Positions 5,327 to 12,878 of a stretch of DNA of 17,192 nucleotides are shown one piece after another. This stretch comes from an uncultured Clostridia bacterium (GTDB lineage: Bacteria; Bacillota; Clostridia; Christensenellales; Maliibacteriaceae): assembly GCA_934613185.1 (NCBI GenBank), contig CAKTSO010000023.1, positions 1 through 17,192 of the forward strand, written 5' to 3'. Position 1 is the stretch's first letter. Every line of letters begins with the position of its first letter. The notes beneath the pieces are model-generated. The model saw nothing but the letters and a program-made list of their open reading frames with translations. It searched no databases and was not told the origin of the DNA. The translations under genes were made by a program, and so were the position numbers.

Positions 5327-6886
5327 ATGGCAAAACCGATGACGGCTCTGATCATCATGGACGGCTTCGGCATCGATCCCGACACGCGGGACAATGCCAT
5401 CGTCGCCGCCGGCACGCCCCATCTGGATGCGCTGACGGCAAAATATCCCCATACCCAAATCGGCGCGTCGGGGCTTGACGTGGGTCTGCCCGACGGCCAG
5501 ATGGGCAACTCCGAAGTCGGCCACACCAATATCGGCGCAGGCCGCGTCGTCTATCAGATGCTGGTGAAAATCACCAAAGACATCCAGGACGGCGTCTTCT
5601 TCGAGAACAAGGCCATTTTGGGCGCGATCGAAAACTGCAAGGCGCACGATTCCGCGCTGCACCTGATGGGGCTTGTCTCCCCCGGCGGCGTGCATTCGCA
5701 TCAGGAGCATCTGTACGGGCTGCTTCGCATGGCCAAGCTGCACGGACTTACCAAGGTTTATGTTCACGCGTTCCTCGACGGCCGCGACGTTCCGCCGGAT
5801 TCCGCCGCGGAATACGTCAAAGAGCTGGAAGCGGAAATTAAAAAGATCGGCGTCGGCCGCATCGCCACCGTCATGGGCCGTCTTTATGCGATGGACCGCG
5901 ACAACGCGTGGGAGCGCATTGAGCAGGCATACAATGCGATGGTCTTCGGCGAGGGCATCAAAGCGACCGATCCCGTGCAGGCGATCCTTGATTCCTACAA
6001 GGTCGTCGACGAGACCGGCAAGCATCTGACCGATGAGTTCGTCCTGCCCACCGTGACCGACGAAAACGGCATGGTGAAGGAGAACGACTCCGTCGTGTTC
6101 TTCAACTTCCGCCCCGACCGCGCCCGCGAGATCACCCGCACGTTCGTCGACCCCGACTTCAAGGGCTTCGTCCGTAAGAAGGGCTATTTTCCCGTCACGT
6201 TCGTTTGCATGACGCAGTACGATGCGACCATGCCCAACGTGACCGTGGCGTATCCGCCCGAAGCGCTGACGATGACGATGGGCGAATATCTTTCCAAATG
6301 CGGCAAGACGCAGCTGCGCATCGCCGAGACGCAAAAGTACGCGCACGTCACGTTCTTCTTCAACGGCGGCGAAGAGCGCGTCTTCGAGGGCGAGGATCGC
6401 ATCCTCATCCCCTCTCCGCCCGCGGAAGAAGTTCCCACGTTCGATCTCAAGCCCGAGATGAGCGCCTATGAAGTCACCGACGCCGTTTTGAAGGCCGTCG
6501 ATTCCGGCAAATACGACGTGATGATCCTGAACTATGCCAACTGCGACATGGTCGGTCATACCGGCGTGATGGAAGCCGCGGTCAAGGCCGTCAAGACCGT
6601 CGACGAATGCGTCGGCCGCGTCGTCTCCGAGATCCTCGCCCGCGGCGGCCAGTGCATCGTCACTGCCGACCACGGCAACGCGGACCGCATGGTGGACGAG
6701 GAAACGCATCAGCCCTTCACCGCGCACACGACCAACCCCGTGCCCTGCATCGTCGTCAGCGACAAGCTGATCGGCAAATCCCTGCGCTCCGGCGGCCGCC
6801 TGGCCGACCTTGCGCCCACGATGCTCGACATGATGGGACTGGAAAAGCCGGTCGAAATGACGGGCGAATCGCTCATCGAGCGCTAA
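5327..6886 (+). CDS. gpmI: 2,3-bisphosphoglycerate-independent phosphoglycerate mutase
   Basis: 519 residues, typical of the Mn-dependent iPGM family. It converts 3-phosphoglycerate to 2-phosphoglycerate through a phosphoserine intermediate. IIMDGFG contains the metal ligand Asp12. GNSEVGHTNIGAGR contains nucleophile Ser62. The insert domain has the substrate-binding HSHQEHLYGLL and FLDGRDVPP motifs. The C-terminal alkaline-phosphatase-like half has FNFRPDRAREITR, NYANCDMVGHTG and TADHGNADRM. GGAGG at 5314-5318 precedes the ATG. It is the last gene of the glycolytic operon and is followed by a strong terminator. No eno gene follows within the window. Confidence 0.97.
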   Translation: MAKPMTALIIMDGFGIDPDTRDNAIVAAGTPHLDALTAKYPHTQIGASGLDVGLPDGQMGNSEVGHTNIGAGRVVYQMLVKITKDIQDGVFFENKAILGAIENCKAHDSALHLMGLVSPGGVHSHQEHLYGLLRMAKLHGLTKVYVHAFLDGRDVPPDSAAEYVKELEAEIKKIGVGRIATVMGRLYAMDRDNAWERIEQAYNAMVFGEGIKATDPVQAILDSYKVVDETGKHLTDEFVLPTVTDENGMVKENDSVVFFNFRPDRAREITRTFVDPDFKGFVRKKGYFPVTFVCMTQYDATMPNVTVAYPPEALTMTMGEYLSKCGKTQLRIAETQKYAHVTFFFNGGEERVFEGEDRILIPSPPAEEVPTFDLKPEMSAYEVTDAVLKAVDSGKYDVMILNYANCDMVGHTGVMEAAVKAVKTVDECVGRVVSEILARGGQCIVTADHGNADRMVDEETHQPFTAHTTNPVPCIVVSDKLIGKSLRSGGRLADLAPTMLDMMGLEKPVEMTGESLIER

Positions 6887-6896
6887 ACCGACACAC

Positions 6897-6933
6897 AAAA
6901 AGCGGGAAAGAAACTCTTTCCCGCTTTTCTTTT
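6897..6933 (+). terminator. Intrinsic terminator of the glycolytic operon
   Basis: AAAAGCGGGAAAG (6898-6910) and CTTTCCCGCTTTT (6916-6928) form a perfect 13-bp stem with a 5-base loop and a TTTTCTTTT tail. The A-rich left arm makes it work on either strand. Confidence 0.9.
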
Positions 6934-6939
6934 GCTCAA

Positions 6940-6973
6940 AACGCGCCTGCGGCTTACAGGCGCGTTCGCTTTT
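6940..6973 (-). terminator. Terminator of the minus-strand operon
   Basis: AACGCGCCTG (6940-6949) and CAGGCGCGTT (6957-6966) form a 10-bp stem immediately after the PAS gene stop. On the minus strand it is followed by TTTTG. On the plus strand it is followed by CGCTTTTTT, so it also backs up the glycolytic terminator. Confidence 0.75.
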
Positions 6974-7360
6974 TTAATCGAAAAGATCGTAGGGCTGCGC
7001 CTCGTCGCGAACGCGGCAGGCGTGCTTTTCGTAATAACCGATCAGTTTGCCGTTTTCGTCGCGCAGCGCGATCATGTAAAGATCCTCGCCGCGCTTTTCC
7101 TGAAAGCCGAGGAAGACCACATTGTGCGACGCGTCTTTTTGATACCATTCGATCACGCGCTCGATCATGCGGCACGAATGCTCGTTATGGCAGTCCAGCA
7201 CGCTCTTTCCGACAAGCGCCGCGCCGCCGCGTTTTTCGTAGCGTTTCACCGCCGCGGGGTTCAGATAGATCATCGTATGCGACAGATCGCACACGACGAC
7301 GGCGTCCGTGTCGTTGTCCACGACGCTTTTCAAAAACGGCACAAGTTCCATCGAAGCCAT
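6974..7360 (-). CDS. PAS-domain protein
   Basis: A 128-residue stand-alone PAS domain. The fold pattern is clear: VVDNDTDAVVVCDLSHTMIY, NPAAVKRYEKR, then LVGKSVLDCHNEHSCRMIE, and the C-terminal strands MIALRDENGKLIGYYEKH. There is no attached kinase, cyclase or DNA-binding domain, so it is a single-domain sensor or ligand-binding protein. The CHNEHS segment could bind a cofactor or metal, but that is a guess. AAGGAG lies 8 bases before the ATG. It follows the VanW-like gene by 25 bases and is the last gene of the minus-strand operon. Confidence 0.8.
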   Translation of the reverse strand: MASMELVPFLKSVVDNDTDAVVVCDLSHTMIYLNPAAVKRYEKRGGAALVGKSVLDCHNEHSCRMIERVIEWYQKDASHNVVFLGFQEKRGEDLYMIALRDENGKLIGYYEKHACRVRDEAQPYDLFD

Positions 7361-7385
7361 GTTCTTCTCTCCTTTTTTGACCGCT

Positions 7386-9257
7386 TTACTGCGCGGCGCG
7401 GACGGTCGTTCCCGCCACGGGTTCGTAAGTGTCGGTGCTGATGAGCTCTTTGCCGCTTTCGTTGCCGAATTTATCGATCGTCACGCGGTAGACGCTGACG
7501 CGGCAGCCGGGATGCGACGGCGAAAGCTCGAGTGTCTCCCCCGGCGCAAGACCGTAAGCGCCCGCCGTGTCGTCAACGATCTGCGCCTTTGGCGTTTCGG
7601 TATAGGACAGCACCTGCGTTTGCAGCGAAACGCTCGCCGAATCGGCAAGCGGCATGCCGTACAGCGCGATATAAAGCGTGTCGCCCTGCACCGCCGCGTA
7701 GATGTAGATCGGATAATCCGACGCGTTTTTAAGCACCAGATCCTGCCCCCGGCCGACCTGTGCGTCCAGCCCGACGGCCTCGTAATCCACCGGCGTTTTC
7801 GGCGCGGTGCGCGTCAGCGGCTTCATGTCGGCAAGAAGACCCGCGCGGTAAAACAGCGTCGCGACAAGTTCCACGCCCGGCGCGACATAATCTCCCGACG
7901 CATCGTCTTTCAGCATCGTATAGCCGTTCTCGCCGCTGTAGGGCGCGGCGACCGCGTTGAATGAAAGATTCTGCCCCGCCGCGACCGACGAACCGCTCAG
8001 GCGCTTGACCGCCGTCTCGGCATTTTTTCCGGCGGCGTCCCCTGCGGACAAAAGCGACACGCTCGCCTCGGCGATGCAGCTGACGCTCTGTTTCAGCTCC
8101 GAAAGCGTATGCGCGGGATAGGCCACGGTCGATCGGACGGTGATCTCATGCGCGCCGCCCGCATAGACGGCGGAACGAATGTCGGCCACAAGGCGCGTCA
8201 TGTCGATCGTGCGCCCCGAGCGTGGGGCCGTGATCGTGAAAAGCCCCTGTTCCCCGACCGCCGTCGGATCGAACGAAACGGAACCTTCGACGACCATCTC
8301 GTCGACGATGCCGCATTTTTGCGCCAGAGTCGAGCGGAGGATCGCCTCGCTGACCGTCACGCTCGTGGATAAATCGCGCGCCTGTTTATTGCGTTTGAAC
8401 AGCTCGCCGATACGGTCGAAAAGGCGCGTCGGCGTCTTGATCTCCAGCGCACGTTCCACCGTGGCCTCAAGATCGTCGCCCAGGCCGAGCTCCAGATTAT
8501 CGAGCGTCCATTTTTCTCCCGCGTAGCTCAGCGTGACGACCGTGCCCGCCAGTTTTTCGTCCAGCGTGCGCCGCAGGGAATCGATCGCCTCCTGCCGCGT
8601 CATGCCCGAAACGTCCACGCCGTCGATCGTGACATTTTTCGGGATGACTGCCTCGCCACCGTCGTTTTTCGAAAGCGCCGGGATCATCAGCGCGATCGCC
8701 GCGATCAAAAGACACGCGCCCGCGATCGCCGTGATGCGCGCTCTCGCCGACAGATGGTAAAACCAGCGTTTCGCGCGGACGACGTTTTTGTTCCGCCCGC
8801 CGCGGGGCGGCACAGAGTCGAGACCGGCCGCGGATTTGCCGCTCTCCTCCTCTGTTTTTTTCGGCTTGCGCGTTTTTTTCAACTTTTGAAACAGCGCGTC
8901 GAACGAGATCGATCTTTTTCGGCGCTTCTTTCTTTCGCGGCGGCGCGGCGCGGCAGGCTCGTTCGGCTTCGCCGCATTCTCCGTCTCTTCGTCCGGTACA
9001 GAAGCGTCGTAGCGCACCAGATCCGTGATCTGCTCTTTCTGCTGCGGCAGCCGCTCGGGCAACGCGTAGCGCGAGTCAAACGGATCGTCCGCGCCGCGCA
9101 GCATTTCGCTGTGGCGCAGACCCTCCTGACGAAGCTGCTCGCGCGCCTGCGTCAGAAACGAAAGTTCGTCGGCAATGCGCGCCTCTTCCTGTTTATAAAA
9201 CTCCTCCCGGGATCGTGCGTCTTTTTCAAAAGGGTCGTTTTCCCACCAATCGCTCAA
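7386..9257 (-). CDS. VanW-family (YoaR-like) membrane-anchored cell-envelope protein
   Basis: 623 residues. Residues 1-170 are a charged cytoplasmic region with a predicted coiled coil (17-52) and a Lys/Arg-rich patch (104-136). One transmembrane helix lies at about 174-195, then an extracytoplasmic part. PKNVTIDGVDVSGMTRQEA (207-225) opens a PG_binding_4 domain typical of YoaR proteins. Residues 415-535 resemble the VanW domain (GSSVAAGQNLSFN, GLDAQVGRGQDLVLKN, YIALYG). A G5-like segment (YRVTIDKFGNESGKEL) ends the protein. The GGGxCQxSSTLY motif normally present in VanW is replaced by APGVELVATLFY, so the conserved Cys is lost. The start is TTG at 9257, preceded by AAAGGTG. It lies inside a five-gene minus-strand operon. 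Confidence 0.82.
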   Translation of the reverse strand: MSDWWENDPFEKDARSREEFYKQEEARIADELSFLTQAREQLRQEGLRHSEMLRGADDPFDSRYALPERLPQQKEQITDLVRYDASVPDEETENAAKPNEPAAPRRRERKKRRKRSISFDALFQKLKKTRKPKKTEEESGKSAAGLDSVPPRGGRNKNVVRAKRWFYHLSARARITAIAGACLLIAAIALMIPALSKNDGGEAVIPKNVTIDGVDVSGMTRQEAIDSLRRTLDEKLAGTVVTLSYAGEKWTLDNLELGLGDDLEATVERALEIKTPTRLFDRIGELFKRNKQARDLSTSVTVSEAILRSTLAQKCGIVDEMVVEGSVSFDPTAVGEQGLFTITAPRSGRTIDMTRLVADIRSAVYAGGAHEITVRSTVAYPAHTLSELKQSVSCIAEASVSLLSAGDAAGKNAETAVKRLSGSSVAAGQNLSFNAVAAPYSGENGYTMLKDDASGDYVAPGVELVATLFYRAGLLADMKPLTRTAPKTPVDYEAVGLDAQVGRGQDLVLKNASDYPIYIYAAVQGDTLYIALYGMPLADSASVSLQTQVLSYTETPKAQIVDDTAGAYGLAPGETLELSPSHPGCRVSVYRVTIDKFGNESGKELISTDTYEPVAGTTVRAAQ

Positions 9258-9284
9258 ACTTTATCGCACCTTTCCGTTTGTCTT

Positions 9285-10142
9285 TTAGACAAATCGTTCT
9301 TTTTTCGCAAGATGTTCCCGCAAATGCGGAATGTATTTTTCGGCATCGTACACATTTGCGGGCCAGCCGAGCGGCGCGCCGCCCGGTTTATCGTGCCAGT
9401 CGCTGCCGCCGGTTATGAGAAGGCCGTCCTGCGCGCACCAGCGCTCGAGCATTTTCGACTCCCCCGGCGCTGCGGAAGGATGAAAGCACTCCATGCCGCC
9501 CAGGCCGAGCGTCTTCATATGCTCGTACAGCGCGCGCAGCGTCGGCTGGTCCTGCGCCGTTTTCATCGGATGCGCCCAGACGCTGAGTGCGCCGCTTTCC
9601 TTCAAAAGCGTCAGCGCTTCGTCAAGGCTCAGCCGCTCGTTGGCGACATAGGCACATTTCCCGCGCTCCAGATATTTGGCGAACGCCTCGTCCGTGTCGC
9701 GGACGAATCCGCGCTGCACAAGCGCGTACGCCACATGCGCACGGCCGACGCTTTCGCCGCCCGCCTGTTTTTGCACATCGTCCCACAAAAGCGGGACGCC
9801 GACGTCGTTCAGTTTTTCGACAATGCGCCGCGCGCGGCTCTGTCTGCCGTGCAGAAGGCGCGCCATGGTTTGACGGAATTTCTCGTTTTCCGTGTCAACG
9901 AAAAGCCCCAGAATATGCAGCTCTCCCGCAAAATCGATGCTCAGTTCCACGCCGGGGACGACGAAAAGCGACGTTCCTTCCGCGGCGCGGCGCGCCTCCT
10001 CCACGCCGCCGACCGTGTCGTGATCGGTGATCGCGATCGCATCAAGGCTCGTTTCGAGCGCCGTTTTCACGACGTCCGCCGGCGATTTTTTCCCGTCGGA
10101 CGCGGTCGTATGCACATGAAGATCGAGCGCCGGATGAAACAT
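9285..10142 (-). CDS. PHP-domain phosphoesterase (TrpH/YciV-like)
   Basis: 285 residues, the normal length for this family, which includes nucleoside 3',5'-bisphosphate phosphatase and RNase AM. Metal-binding motifs are visible in order: DLHVHTTASDG (7-17; His9, His11, Asp16), ITDHDT (38-43), GVELS with Glu66, H76, GRAHVA with His136, AHP with His191, and GSDWH with Asp248 and His250. The trinuclear metal site appears complete, so it should be active on nucleotide 3'-phosphates or short 5'-phosphorylated RNA, by family analogy. GGGAGG lies 11 bases before the ATG. It starts 6 bases after the GNAT-HAD gene, which indicates co-translation. Confidence 0.9.
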   Translation of the reverse strand: MFHPALDLHVHTTASDGKKSPADVVKTALETSLDAIAITDHDTVGGVEEARRAAEGTSLFVVPGVELSIDFAGELHILGLFVDTENEKFRQTMARLLHGRQSRARRIVEKLNDVGVPLLWDDVQKQAGGESVGRAHVAYALVQRGFVRDTDEAFAKYLERGKCAYVANERLSLDEALTLLKESGALSVWAHPMKTAQDQPTLRALYEHMKTLGLGGMECFHPSAAPGESKMLERWCAQDGLLITGGSDWHDKPGGAPLGWPANVYDAEKYIPHLREHLAKKERFV

Positions 10143-10148
10143 TTGCCG

Positions 10149-11531
10149 TCACGCCTCCCGCATCAAGATGCGGCAAAGCTCGTCCACGCCGCTTGCAACG
10201 AGATCGGGCTGGATCGTGCTTCCCGAAAGCTGCTCCCGCTTCGTCTCGCCGGAGAGCACCAGAACGGAGATCATGCCGTTGTTGACGCCCGTGGCCACGT
10301 CGGTATACAGCCGGTCGCCGATCATGGCGATCTTCTCGCGCGGCACGCCCGTGCGCTCGATCAAATATTCGGCGATCTCACGATAGGGCTTGCCGATGAT
10401 GATATCGGGCTTTCGGCCCGCGGATTTTTCGATCAGCGCCAGCATCGCCCCGAGATCCGGGATAAAGCCGCCATCCGTGGGGCAGTTCAAGTCCGGGTGC
10501 GTGGCGATAAACGGCAGCCCCGCGCGGACGTAGTCGCAGGTGCGTGTCAGTTTTTCGTAGTCAAGCGTCGTGTCAAAGCCCGCCAGGACGACTTCGGCGC
10601 CGTCCTCCACGACTTCGATCCCATGGGCGCGCATCTCGGCCTTCAGCGCGTCGTTCCCCATGACGAACACGCGCCTGTTCGGATATTCCCGCAGAAGATA
10701 GGCCGCGGCCGCCTGCCCGGAGGACAGAATGTCCTCCGCCGTGACGTCGAAGCCCATATTGTTCAGGCGCTTGACGTAATCGGCGACGCCGCGCGAGGAA
10801 TTGTTCGTCAAAAACACGGCGCGCACGCCGCGCTTTTTCAAGACGCCCATCAATTCATGCGCGCCCGGAAGGACGCGGTCGCCAAGATAGATTGTGCCGT
10901 CCATGTCCAGCGCAAAGCACTTCGCGCCGCGCAGTTTTTCCTCGCCCGCCGCGCGATCGCGGGGCTGCATTTTTTGCCAATCCTCGCGCGTGATCGCCCA
11001 GACGGACTCGTCGAGCCACTCGCCGCGCAGGGCGCGCGCCGTTTTGTGCGTTCCCTCAAACGTCATGCCGATGTGCTTCATGACCGCGCCCGAGGCCGCG
11101 TTGGGCGCAAAATGACGTCCCTCCAGACGCAGGCAGGTCGTTTTGGAAAACACATAATCGCGCATGGCGGCAGCCGCGCGCGTCATGATCCCGCGGCCCT
11201 GAAAGTCCGGGTGAAGGACATATCCCAATTCCATCATTTCCCCCTCGGGGGAGCGCGCCGCCACGCCGCAGGCGCCGACGACGCGGCGCGTGGCCTTGTC
11301 TTCGATACACCAGTCGATGCGCTTGCGGCATTCGTTCAATTCCGCCGTCAAACGAATGAAACGAAGCGTATCCTCAAGGCTTCGATGCGCGTCCCACAAA
11401 AGATAACGCGTCACGTCGGCGCGGTGGGCGTAATCATAGATATCGGGCGCGTCGCTGGTCTCCATCGCGCGCAGGATCACGTCCGCGCATTCGAGCGTCG
11501 GGACGTCGTAAAGCCGTGTTTCAATGTTCAT
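10149..11531 (-). CDS. GNAT acetyltransferase fused to a HAD-IIA (NagD-type) phosphatase
   Basis: 460 residues with two domains. Residues 1-185 are a RimJ/RimL-type GNAT acetyltransferase: the acetyl-CoA loop HPDFQGRGIMTRA is at 107-119, followed by APNAASGAVMKHIGM. Residues 200-460 are a HAD-superfamily IIA phosphatase like NagD or 4-nitrophenylphosphatase: ALDMDGTIYLG with Asp209 and Asp211, LTNNSSR (241-247), IIGKPY (Lys381) and MIGDRLYTD with Asp406 and Asp411. ATG at 11531 is chosen because GGGAGG lies 8 bases upstream. Longer reading-frame extensions lie inside the radical SAM gene and are not family-like. It overlaps the radical SAM gene by 11 bases. An internal ATG at 10970, with GAGGA 10 bases before it, could produce the HAD domain alone. 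Confidence 0.88.
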   Translation of the reverse strand: MNIETRLYDVPTLECADVILRAMETSDAPDIYDYAHRADVTRYLLWDAHRSLEDTLRFIRLTAELNECRKRIDWCIEDKATRRVVGACGVAARSPEGEMMELGYVLHPDFQGRGIMTRAAAAMRDYVFSKTTCLRLEGRHFAPNAASGAVMKHIGMTFEGTHKTARALRGEWLDESVWAITREDWQKMQPRDRAAGEEKLRGAKCFALDMDGTIYLGDRVLPGAHELMGVLKKRGVRAVFLTNNSSRGVADYVKRLNNMGFDVTAEDILSSGQAAAAYLLREYPNRRVFVMGNDALKAEMRAHGIEVVEDGAEVVLAGFDTTLDYEKLTRTCDYVRAGLPFIATHPDLNCPTDGGFIPDLGAMLALIEKSAGRKPDIIIGKPYREIAEYLIERTGVPREKIAMIGDRLYTDVATGVNNGMISVLVLSGETKREQLSGSTIQPDLVASGVDELCRILMREA

Positions 11532-12438
11532 CGTTTTTATCCTCCCGCGCGGCAAGCACGCCCGCAAGGTCGAATTGGGGAATGAAACTGTCCTTCGCCG
11601 ATTCGTCCAGCTGCGTGTAGCCGCAGGTAATGCCAAGCTGCGCCGCAAAGCGCAGAACGTCTTCGTATTCTTCGTCCGTCACGCGCCGCCCGAGCTCGTC
11701 GAAGCCCGAGAGCTTTTCGCTCGGCGTGTACTGACGCATGATGCTGATCCAGATGTCGTCGCCGTAAGTTTCGTAAAGATAGCGCAGAATCGCCTTGGAA
11801 TCCTCCGTGCAGCCGGGAAGCACCAGATGCCGCACGAGAACGCCCGAGACGAGCTTTTCGCCGTCGACCGCGGCGACGGGGCGCTGACGCGTCATCTCCG
11901 AAAGCGCGCGTCGTGCGACGGCGGGATAATCCCCGGCGCGGCTGTAGCGGGCGGCGAGCGTTGTTGACCAATATTTAAAATCGGGCAGGTAAATGTCGAC
12001 CAGCCCTTCAAGCAGCCGAAGCGCTTCGACGCTTTCGTAGCCGCCGCAGTTGTAAATAACGGGGAGCCCCAGCCCCGCGCGTTTGGCGCGCCGCAGAACG
12101 CGGGACAGGACGTCCGCATAATGCGTCGGCGTGACGAGGTTGATGTTTTCCGCGCCCTGCTGTTTTAATTCAAAAAAGATATCAAACAGGCGGCCTTCGT
12201 CGATCGCCGCGCCGGCCCTGCCGCGCGAGATCGCCTCGTTCTGGCAGAAGACGCACCCAAGCGGGCAGCCGGCAAAAAACACCGCGCCCGAACCTGCGCC
12301 GAGGGAAATGCACGGTTCTTCCCATCGATGCAGCATCGCGCGCGCCACGCGGATCGACGCATCCGCCCCGCAGGCGCCGCGCGCACCCGCCGCGCGATCC
12401 GCGCCGCATCGACGCGGACAGAGCATGCAGCCCGCCAT
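11521..12438 (-). CDS. Radical SAM protein, PflX-like (pyruvate formate-lyase activase homologue)
   Basis: 305 residues. CMLCPRRCGADR (4-15) with further Cys at 23, then RWEEPCISLGAGSG and FFAGCPLGCVFCQNEAIS. The radical SAM Cx3Cx2C motif uses Cys58, Cys62 and Cys65. This matches the COG1313/PflX family of iron-sulfur proteins related to the pyruvate formate-lyase activating enzyme; the physiological substrate is not established. The N-terminal Cys-rich block may hold an extra cluster or structural metal. PTHYADVL, PVIYNCGGYE and YLPDFKYW are typical barrel motifs. AGGGGG lies before the ATG. It is the first gene of the minus-strand operon, with an extended -10 promoter just upstream. Confidence 0.88.
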   Translation of the reverse strand: MAGCMLCPRRCGADRAAGARGACGADASIRVARAMLHRWEEPCISLGAGSGAVFFAGCPLGCVFCQNEAISRGRAGAAIDEGRLFDIFFELKQQGAENINLVTPTHYADVLSRVLRRAKRAGLGLPVIYNCGGYESVEALRLLEGLVDIYLPDFKYWSTTLAARYSRAGDYPAVARRALSEMTRQRPVAAVDGEKLVSGVLVRHLVLPGCTEDSKAILRYLYETYGDDIWISIMRQYTPSEKLSGFDELGRRVTDEEYEDVLRFAAQLGITCGYTQLDESAKDSFIPQFDLAGVLAAREDKNDEH

Positions 12439-12478
12439 GGTCTTCCCCCTCGCTTTCCCTTCTTTTCACAGCGGTTTT

Positions 12479-12489
12479 ATTATAGCACA
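12479..12489 (-). promoter_or_regulatory. Extended -10 promoter of the minus-strand operon
   Basis: On the minus strand TGCTATAAT is a perfect extended -10 (TATAAT at 12484-12479 with TG one base ahead), about 40 bases before the radical SAM ATG. The -35 region is weak (TTTCGC at 17-bp spacing), as expected for extended -10 promoters. Confidence 0.7.
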
Positions 12490-12506
12490 GCCGCCCGAAA
12501 AGCGAA

Positions 12507-12545
12507 AACGCCCGCATCCCAAAAAGAGCCGGGAGACGGGCGGTT
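12507..12545. other. Imperfect hairpin upstream of the minus-strand operon promoter
   Basis: AAACGCCCG (about 12507-12515) can pair with CGGGCGGTTT (about 12536-12545), with an inner CCC/GGG pairing. The T-run is too short for a convincing terminator. The rest of 12439-12749 holds two promoters and inverted repeats but no gene. Confidence 0.3.
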
Positions 12546-12593
12546 TCGTTCGCCGCCGATCGTCATTTTTGCGCTGTTAAGCTCCGCGTTTTC

Positions 12594-12616
12594 GATAAAT
12601 TCCAAAATAATTTATC
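12594..12616. promoter_or_regulatory. GATAAATT-N7-AATTTATC inverted repeat
   Basis: A perfect 8-bp inverted repeat with a 7-base spacer, located 19 bases before the -35 of the SPFH-cassette promoter. The position fits an activator or repressor site. The binding protein is unknown. Confidence 0.4.
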
Positions 12617-12634
12617 ACATTTCATCAAAAATGC

Positions 12635-12663
12635 TTGATTCCGCAGAGGGAATCTTCCATAAT
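12635..12663 (+). promoter_or_regulatory. Promoter of the SPFH/TIR cassette
   Basis: TTGATT (12635-12640), 17-bp spacer, CATAAT (12658-12663), giving a leader of about 80 bases before the ATG at 12750. GATTCC-N5-GGGAATC-type symmetry (GATTCC at 12637-12642, GGAATC at 12648-12653) lies between -35 and -10 and could be an operator. Confidence 0.55.
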
Positions 12664-12749
12664 GAAGCTACTTACTTTAGGTAACACACCAATCGATCCA
12701 TAACGTTGCGTTTTCGAATTTTTGCTGTGATCAAAGGGGGACTTGCAAC

Positions 12750-12878
12750 ATGGCGGCAATTGCCGAAGTGATCAAATAAGAAGGCGACAACAGCACGTTC
12801 GTCTGGAAGCATCCGAGCGAGGATTTCAATTCGCTGACACAGCTGATCGTTCACGAAAGTCAGGAAGCGATCTTCTTC
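12750..12878 (+). pseudogene. Severed 5' end of the SPFH gene with in-frame TAA at codon 10
   Basis: ATG at 12750 follows AAAGGGGG by 9 bases, and the frame reads MAAIAEVIK, then TAA (12777-12779), then EGDNSTFVWKHPSEDFN, straight into the SPFH protein without a frame change. In relatives of this family the start region reads VIKYEGDNSTF-IWKHP (recalled, not searched), so TAA sits where a Tyr codon (TAT/TAC) is expected. It is a single-base nonsense change, either a real mutation or a sequencing error. Confidence 0.8.

Noticed and set aside
5246..6898. 550-codon minus-strand open frame opposite gpmI
   Set aside because: It is a mirror of strongly biased gpmI codons, with a Val/Gly/Asp/His-rich product and no family motif.
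8754..11585. 943-codon plus-strand open frame
   Set aside because: It lies antisense across the VanW-like, PHP and GNAT-HAD genes, all of which carry clear motifs. High GC at third positions keeps the opposite frame open, and the translation is low-complexity Arg/Ala/His-rich.
11532..11648. N-terminal extension of the GNAT-HAD protein into the radical SAM gene
   Set aside because: The extension is a shadow of the radical SAM coding frame. ATG at 11531 has GGGAGG 8 bases upstream.
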